This document shows, piece after piece, positions 7,062 to 10,035 of a DNA stretch of 10,035 nucleotides. Both the position numbers and the translations under genes were made by a program. Below the pieces are notes generated by a model, which was not told the DNA's origin, searched no databases, and saw nothing but the letters and a program-made list of their open reading frames with translations. The DNA comes from Flavobacteriaceae bacterium. GTDB lineage: Bacteria; Bacteroidota; Bacteroidia; Flavobacteriales; Flavobacteriaceae. Position 1 is the first letter of the stretch. The number at the start of each line of letters is the position of its first letter. The stretch lies in the NCBI GenBank assembly GCA_020347545.1, contig CP070731.1, positions 1,925,229-1,935,263 of the forward strand, read 5' to 3'.

Positions 7062-7820
7062 ATCGATGACCTCAATTTTCATAAAAACATCTTCCAAAGG
7101 CCATTCATCACTTCCGGCTTCAAGTTGAACGATCCTGTCAATAGTTTCAAAACCAGAGATCACTTCTCCAAATACCGTATGCTCACCATCAAGGTGATGG
7201 GCTCCTTTTCTGTTTTGTACAATATAAAATTCAAATGCAGTGGAATACTTTCGAGGGTTGTCTTTCCAATCCCGTGCAAGCGCTATGGCTCCATATTTAT
7301 GCTTTAATTTCTTGTCGAATTCAGGGGGAATTTTATAGCGTTCATACCTTGCTTTGTATCTTTGGGTATCCAGACGCTCCGATTCTCCTCCCTGAATTAC
7401 AAAATCAGGAACAACCCGATAGAAACAGGTAGTATCGAAATAACCCATTTTGGAAAGAAAAATAAAACTGGCCCTGTGCAAAGGGGTTTCTTCATATAAA
7501 CGTATTTTCATATTTCCCAGCCTCGTTTTGATCAAGGCAATACGCTCCCTGTTTTCCTCACCGTATTTCTGAAGAAAAACAACAGCATTGTCTTTGTTTA
7601 TTGAATCCAAAGGCCTGGATGCCGTCAGGTTTTCATCGGCTGCTTTTTCCTTTTTTATTTTTGATTCTTTTTCAAGGGACCCGGAATCAGGTTTGGGAGT
7701 GTCCTTGCCTCCGGCTTCAACCTGAACAGAATTGTCTTGCATGGGTTCTTTAGTTTCCTTTTTACAAGAGCTAAAAACCATTAGCAGAACGAGTATAAGA
7801 TGAAATGAGACACTTTTCAT
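7059..7820 (-). CDS. Cyclophilin-type peptidyl-prolyl isomerase lipoprotein
   Basis: From the ATG at 7820 the protein has 253 residues. A lipoprotein signal ends VFSSC, lipidated Cys19, followed by a charged, Lys/Glu/Pro-rich linker to about residue 70, so the isomerase domain (about 95-253) is held off the membrane on the outer side of the inner membrane or in the outer membrane. The domain includes FYRVVPDFVIQGG (133-145), with Arg135, Phe140 and Gln143 matching CypA Arg55, Phe60 and Gln63, then EFYIVQN (197-203) and HLDGEHTVFGEV. The usual SGSQF(F/Y)I segment is altered: Glu197 stands where CypA has Gln111, and His209 where it has Trp121. Activity may therefore be changed, although the core Arg is kept. 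The in-frame TTG at 7835 is rejected because it would leave almost no leader after the -7 element. A fold-helper role for envelope proteins is inferred. Confidence 0.9.
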   Translation of the reverse strand: MKSVSFHLILVLLMVFSSCKKETKEPMQDNSVQVEAGGKDTPKPDSGSLEKESKIKKEKAADENLTASRPLDSINKDNAVVFLQKYGEENRERIALIKTRLGNMKIRLYEETPLHRASFIFLSKMGYFDTTCFYRVVPDFVIQGGESERLDTQRYKARYERYKIPPEFDKKLKHKYGAIALARDWKDNPRKYSTAFEFYIVQNRKGAHHLDGEHTVFGEVISGFETIDRIVQLEAGSDEWPLEDVFMKIEVID

Positions 7821-7845
7821 GGCCGATTCAATCAATTAATGCATG

Positions 7846-7873
7846 CAAATATATGTTATTGTCTCAAATTCAA
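7846..7873 (-). promoter_or_regulatory. Bacteroidota promoter for the cyclophilin lipoprotein gene
   Basis: The minus strand reads TTG (complement of 7871-7873), 17 bases, then TATATTTG (complement of 7846-7853). The chosen ATG at 7820 follows 25 bases after the -7 element. It is back to back with the idi promoter within a 106-base divergent region. Confidence 0.6.
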
Positions 7874-7903
7874 TTGAAGGTTTTAATTAAACTAGGAAAT
7901 AAG

Positions 7904-7911
7904 TAACTTTG
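7904..7911 (+). promoter_or_regulatory. -7 element for the idi operon
   Basis: TAACTTTG fits TAnnTTTG exactly and ends 15 bases before the TTG start at 7927, implying a leader of about 10 bases or less. The -33 region is poor: only a T-rich stretch near 7881-7884 lies at the expected distance. An AAGAAG just before the start may serve as a weak ribosome site. Confidence 0.5.
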
Positions 7912-7926
7912 TAAAAAAGAAGCAGT

Positions 7927-8439
7927 TTGGAAGAAAAGGTAATATTAGTTAGTGAAAATGATGAGCAATTGGGCTTAATGGGCAAAATGGAAGCTCATCA
8001 AAAAGGTATACTTCACCGTGCATTTTCTGTTTTCATATTTAATAAAAATGGAGACTTGCTCCTGCAGCAAAGAGCCCTTGACAAATATCATTCTCCGGGC
8101 TTGTGGACCAATACCTGTTGCAGCCATCAGCGTGACGGGGAGACTAATCTGCAGGCAGGCAGAAGAAGATTAGAGGAAGAAATGGGTTTTAGCTGTGAGC
8201 TTAAAGAGATGTTTTCTTTTGTTTACAAGGCACCTTTTGATAATGGTTTAACTGAACACGAACTGGATCATGTGATGCTTGGTTATTACGATGAAGACCC
8301 GGTAATCAATCCTGAAGAGGTGGGTTCATTCAAATGGATGCCCTTAGAGAAGGTAAAGAATGATATGGGGTTGAACCCGGAAAAATATACGGAGTGGTTT
8401 AAGATTATTTTTAATGAATATTATCAACGATTGCTATAA
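7927..8439 (+). CDS. idi: Type I isopentenyl-diphosphate delta-isomerase (Nudix fold)
   Basis: This enzyme interconverts isopentenyl and dimethylallyl diphosphate for isoprenoid synthesis. The 170 residues contain the type I signatures: AHQKGILHRAFS (23-34) with metal-site His24 and His30, LWTNTCCSHQ (59-68) with Cys65 at the place of E. coli catalytic Cys67 and His67 at that of His69, the Nudix-like helix GETNLQAGRRRLEEEMG (71-87) and TEHELDHV (109-116), where Glu110 and Glu112 correspond to E. coli Glu114 and Glu116. The start is TTG at 7927: the frame has a TAA five codons upstream and no nearby ATG gives an intact N-terminus, since the family's VILVSEND stretch begins at residue 5. It is the first gene of a tight plus-strand operon, two bases ahead of the pterin synthase homologue, and is divergent from the cyclophilin gene. 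Confidence 0.95.
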   Translation: MEEKVILVSENDEQLGLMGKMEAHQKGILHRAFSVFIFNKNGDLLLQQRALDKYHSPGLWTNTCCSHQRDGETNLQAGRRRLEEEMGFSCELKEMFSFVYKAPFDNGLTEHELDHVMLGYYDEDPVINPEEVGSFKWMPLEKVKNDMGLNPEKYTEWFKIIFNEYYQRLL

Positions 8440-8441
8440 TT

Positions 8442-8855
8442 ATGAAGGTTACCGTTAGTAGAAAGGCGCATTTTAATGCGGCGCACAGATTGTACAATAA
8501 TGAGTGGACAGATTCCAGAAATGCTGAAATATTCGGAAAATGTGCTAATCCAAATTATCATGGGCACAACTACGAATTGATCGTTTCTGTAAAGGGAGAA
8601 ATTCATCCGGAAACTGGTTTTGTGATGGATATGAAGGTTTTAAAGAGCTTGATCCGATCTGAGGTCGAGGATCAGTTTGATCATAAAAATCTAAATGAAG
8701 AAGTAGACGAATTCAAAACGCTTAACCCAACCGCTGAGAATATTTCGGTGGTGATCTGGAACAAACTACGGTCAAAAATTGAAGAACACCTTAAGCTTAC
8801 CGTGACTTTATATGAGACCCCGAGGAATTTTGTAACATTTGATGGGGAATCATGA
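8442..8855 (+). CDS. queD: 6-pyruvoyl / 6-carboxy-tetrahydropterin synthase family enzyme (QueD-like)
   Basis: The 137-residue protein is of normal family length. Zinc ligands are His15 (AAHRL) and His40/His42 (YHGHNY). The catalytic triad is visible as Cys34, Asp80 and His81 (FDHKNL), with Glu125 (YETPRN) as the pterin-anchoring residue and PTAEN at 96-100. The Cys-x5-HGH spacing (CANPNYHGH) is the form of eukaryotic-type 6-pyruvoyl-tetrahydropterin synthases, while E. coli QueD has Cys-x3-HGH. The protein could therefore act in tetrahydropterin synthesis or in queuosine synthesis (6-carboxytetrahydropterin); the symbol follows common practice for bacterial homologues and is not proven. No other queuosine gene (queC, queE, queF) is in the window. 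It starts two bases after idi and its TGA overlaps the next gene's ATG in an ATGA, so all three plus-strand genes are probably translated from one mRNA. Confidence 0.88.
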   Translation: MKVTVSRKAHFNAAHRLYNNEWTDSRNAEIFGKCANPNYHGHNYELIVSVKGEIHPETGFVMDMKVLKSLIRSEVEDQFDHKNLNEEVDEFKTLNPTAENISVVIWNKLRSKIEEHLKLTVTLYETPRNFVTFDGES

Positions 8856-9391
8856 TGAAGAAAGCGACCATTGTTATTCTTGTTTTAGTTGCCTCGATCG
8901 TGTTATTTACAATTTTTAGTTCTAAGGCGCAGGTGCCTGTTGAAGTAGGTGATGAGGTACCTGTCTTTAAGCTTCAGGATCAGAATGGAGATTGGTTTGA
9001 TCTGTCCTTATTTAAAGGGAACACAGCCATGGTAATCTATTTTTATCCGAAGGATGACACTCCGGGGTGCACAAAAGAAGCTTGCTCCTTCAGGGATTCC
9101 TATGAGGCATTTACGGATAAGAACATAAAGGTTATTGGGATTAGTGCTGACGATGTGGAAAGTCACAAAAATTTTGCGGACAAATACAATTTACCCTTCA
9201 CCCTGCTTGCTGATACTGAAAACGAGGTTCGAAACTTATTTGGCGTAAAACCCAATGCTTTTGGTTTGATTCCGGGAAGAGTAACCTATGTTGTAGATAA
9301 AAAAGGGGAGGTCATCTTCATGTATCAAAGCCAGTTTCAGGCTAAAAAACATATTGAAGAAGCATTAAAAGCGATCAGTTCTTCCCTTTAA
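8852..9391 (+). CDS. Exported PrxQ/Bcp-type peroxiredoxin
   Basis: The 179-residue thiol peroxidase reduces hydrogen peroxide and organic peroxides. After an N-terminal hydrophobic stretch (about 5-22, ending SSKAQ) it carries the Prx core: YFYPKDDTPGCTKEAC (63-78) with peroxidatic Cys73 and resolving Cys78, five residues apart as in PrxQ/Bcp, Thr70 of the TxxC motif, and Arg143 (PGRVTYVV) for peroxide binding. Most Bcp proteins are cytoplasmic and lack a leader, so this one is probably periplasmic or membrane-anchored. Tandem ATG codons at 8852 and 8855 both fit; I took the first because its ATGA overlap with the upstream stop is typical of coupling. It is the last gene of the idi operon and ends four bases from the stop of the convergent deaminase gene. 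The source of reducing power outside the cytoplasm is not shown here. Confidence 0.93.
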   Translation: MMKKATIVILVLVASIVLFTIFSSKAQVPVEVGDEVPVFKLQDQNGDWFDLSLFKGNTAMVIYFYPKDDTPGCTKEACSFRDSYEAFTDKNIKVIGISADDVESHKNFADKYNLPFTLLADTENEVRNLFGVKPNAFGLIPGRVTYVVDKKGEVIFMYQSQFQAKKHIEEALKAISSSL

Positions 9392-9395
9392 AAAA

Positions 9396-10035
9396 TTATT
9401 CTTTTAGATTTTTTTGATAATATTCATCAACTTCAGCCAGAAGCCTTTCTTTGGAATCTCTGCTTAGTAGGGAATATTCAAAGGAGTTCTTTGCAAGTAT
9501 ATAAATATCCTCTTTAGTTAGCCCAAGAGCCTCTTGAATTTCAATGAAATTCTGATTTACCTGGCCTCCAAAATAAGCAGGATCATCTGAGTTTACGGTT
9601 ACTTTCATCCCGGAATTCATCATTTTTTTCAACGGATGATTTTTAAGCTCTGGAACAACCTGCAGCGCTTTGTTGGACAAAGGGCATACTGTAAGTGCTA
9701 TTTCTCTTCGTACAATTTCTTTGACAAGATCCGGGTCCTGTAAAGAATTATTTCCATGATCAATTCTTTTTATCTTTAAGATATCAAGAGCTTCCCATAC
9801 ATAATCGGCATCTCCTTCTTCTCCTGCATGTGCCAGTGGTATATAGCCTTCTTTGACTGAGGCTTCAAAAACATTTTTGAATTTCGAAGGAGGATTTCCT
9901 TTTTCAGAAGAATCCAGCCCTACAGCCGTTATCCAGTCCTTAAAGGGAAGTGACTGTTCCAGGGTTTTAAAAGCTTCTTCTTCGGACAAGTGCCTTAAAT
10001 AACTCATGATGAGAATTGATGAAACCCCTAAATTA
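9396..10035 (-). CDS. Adenine deaminase-type member of the adenosine deaminase superfamily, N-terminus beyond window
   Basis: The frame stays open to the right edge, so the in-frame ATG at 10007 is internal: the nine codons before it (NLGVSSILI) fit the family strand preceding the RHLS segment. About 212 C-terminal residues are visible of an enzyme normally near 330-350 long; the first zinc ligands (HxH) lie outside. Visible active-site parts, counted from the first codon in the window, are HAGE (His69, Glu72), DHGN (His93), CPLSNKALQV and NSDDPAYFGG (Asp150, Asp151). The sequence GLDSSEKGNPPSKF, WEALD and NSDDPAYFGG is the form of adenine deaminases (bacterial and fungal Aah1-like), whereas adenosine deaminases usually have NTDDP. 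The reaction would be adenine to hypoxanthine and ammonia in purine salvage; adenosine deaminase activity cannot be excluded. It converges on the peroxiredoxin gene with a 4-base gap. Confidence 0.9.
   Translation of the reverse strand, partial: NLGVSSILIMSYLRHLSEEEAFKTLEQSLPFKDWITAVGLDSSEKGNPPSKFKNVFEASVKEGYIPLAHAGEEGDADYVWEALDILKIKRIDHGNNSLQDPDLVKEIVRREIALTVCPLSNKALQVVPELKNHPLKKMMNSGMKVTVNSDDPAYFGGQVNQNFIEIQEALGLTKEDIYILAKNSFEYSLLSRDSKERLLAEVDEYYQKNLKE

Noticed and set aside
7821..7835. Five-residue N-terminal extension of the cyclophilin from a TTG at 7835
   Set aside because: It begins only ten bases after the -7 element and adds an acidic residue before the signal peptide; the ATG at 7820 fits better.
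4862..7893. Shared 12-mer TTTAATTAAACT at 4862-4873 and 7882-7893
   Set aside because: One copy overlaps the prfC stop codon and the other lies in the idi promoter region; the core is a low-complexity palindrome expected by chance in AT-rich DNA.
9396..10007. A complete 203-residue deaminase starting at the ATG at 10007
   Set aside because: The frame remains open to the window edge, the upstream codons match the family, and a start here would drop the N-terminal metal ligands. It is a partial view of a longer gene.
1..10035. CRISPR array, tRNA/rRNA, insertion sequence, phage or defence genes
   Set aside because: No regular spaced repeats, transposase or integrase motifs, terminal inverted repeats, cloverleaf sequence or known defence domains were seen. 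Gene density and composition look uniform across the window.

Overview
This is an AT-rich chromosomal window, most likely from a member of the Bacteroidota (probably a flavobacterium). The sequence supports this in three ways. Several start sites are preceded by the Bacteroidota -7 promoter element TAnnTTTG, some with a TTG about 17-19 bases further upstream. Recognisable Shine-Dalgarno sites are scarce. The window also carries families typical of the phylum, such as the PG_1098-like methyltransferase, a META-domain lipoprotein and a lipoprotein cyclophilin. Gene density is high, and no gap between genes exceeds about 110 bases.

Minus strand, 1-7820, read from right to left: a lipoprotein cyclophilin (7059-7820), a small one-helix membrane protein of DUF4760 type (6500-7012), peptide chain release factor 3 prfC (4863-6452), a lipoprotein with NlpE-like and META domains (3568-4773), an AI-2E/PerM-family membrane protein (2403-3488) nearly fused to a THUMP-like SAM methyltransferase (1226-2401), and a fused NuoE-NuoF-type diaphorase subunit whose C-terminal part runs off the left edge (1-1159). 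Promoter-like elements before the cyclophilin, prfC and the META lipoprotein suggest several short transcription units, not one long operon.

Plus strand, 7904-9391: a compact three-gene operon behind its own TAnnTTTG element: type I isopentenyl-diphosphate isomerase (idi), a 6-pyruvoyl/6-carboxy-tetrahydropterin synthase homologue (2-base gap), and an exported PrxQ/Bcp-type peroxiredoxin (ATGA overlap). It is divergent from the cyclophilin gene across a 106-base promoter region and converges, with only 4 bases between stop codons, on a minus-strand adenine deaminase-type gene whose N-terminal part runs off the right edge.

The contents are mainly housekeeping and envelope functions: translation termination, RNA or other methylation, isoprenoid and pterin synthesis, purine salvage, lipoproteins and redox enzymes. 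I see no mobile element, CRISPR array, tRNA, rRNA or defence system, and no convincing new multi-gene system. The points most worth a second look are the divergent 2Fe-2S domain of the diaphorase subunit, the altered active site of the cyclophilin, the three-part META lipoprotein, and several start-codon corrections.
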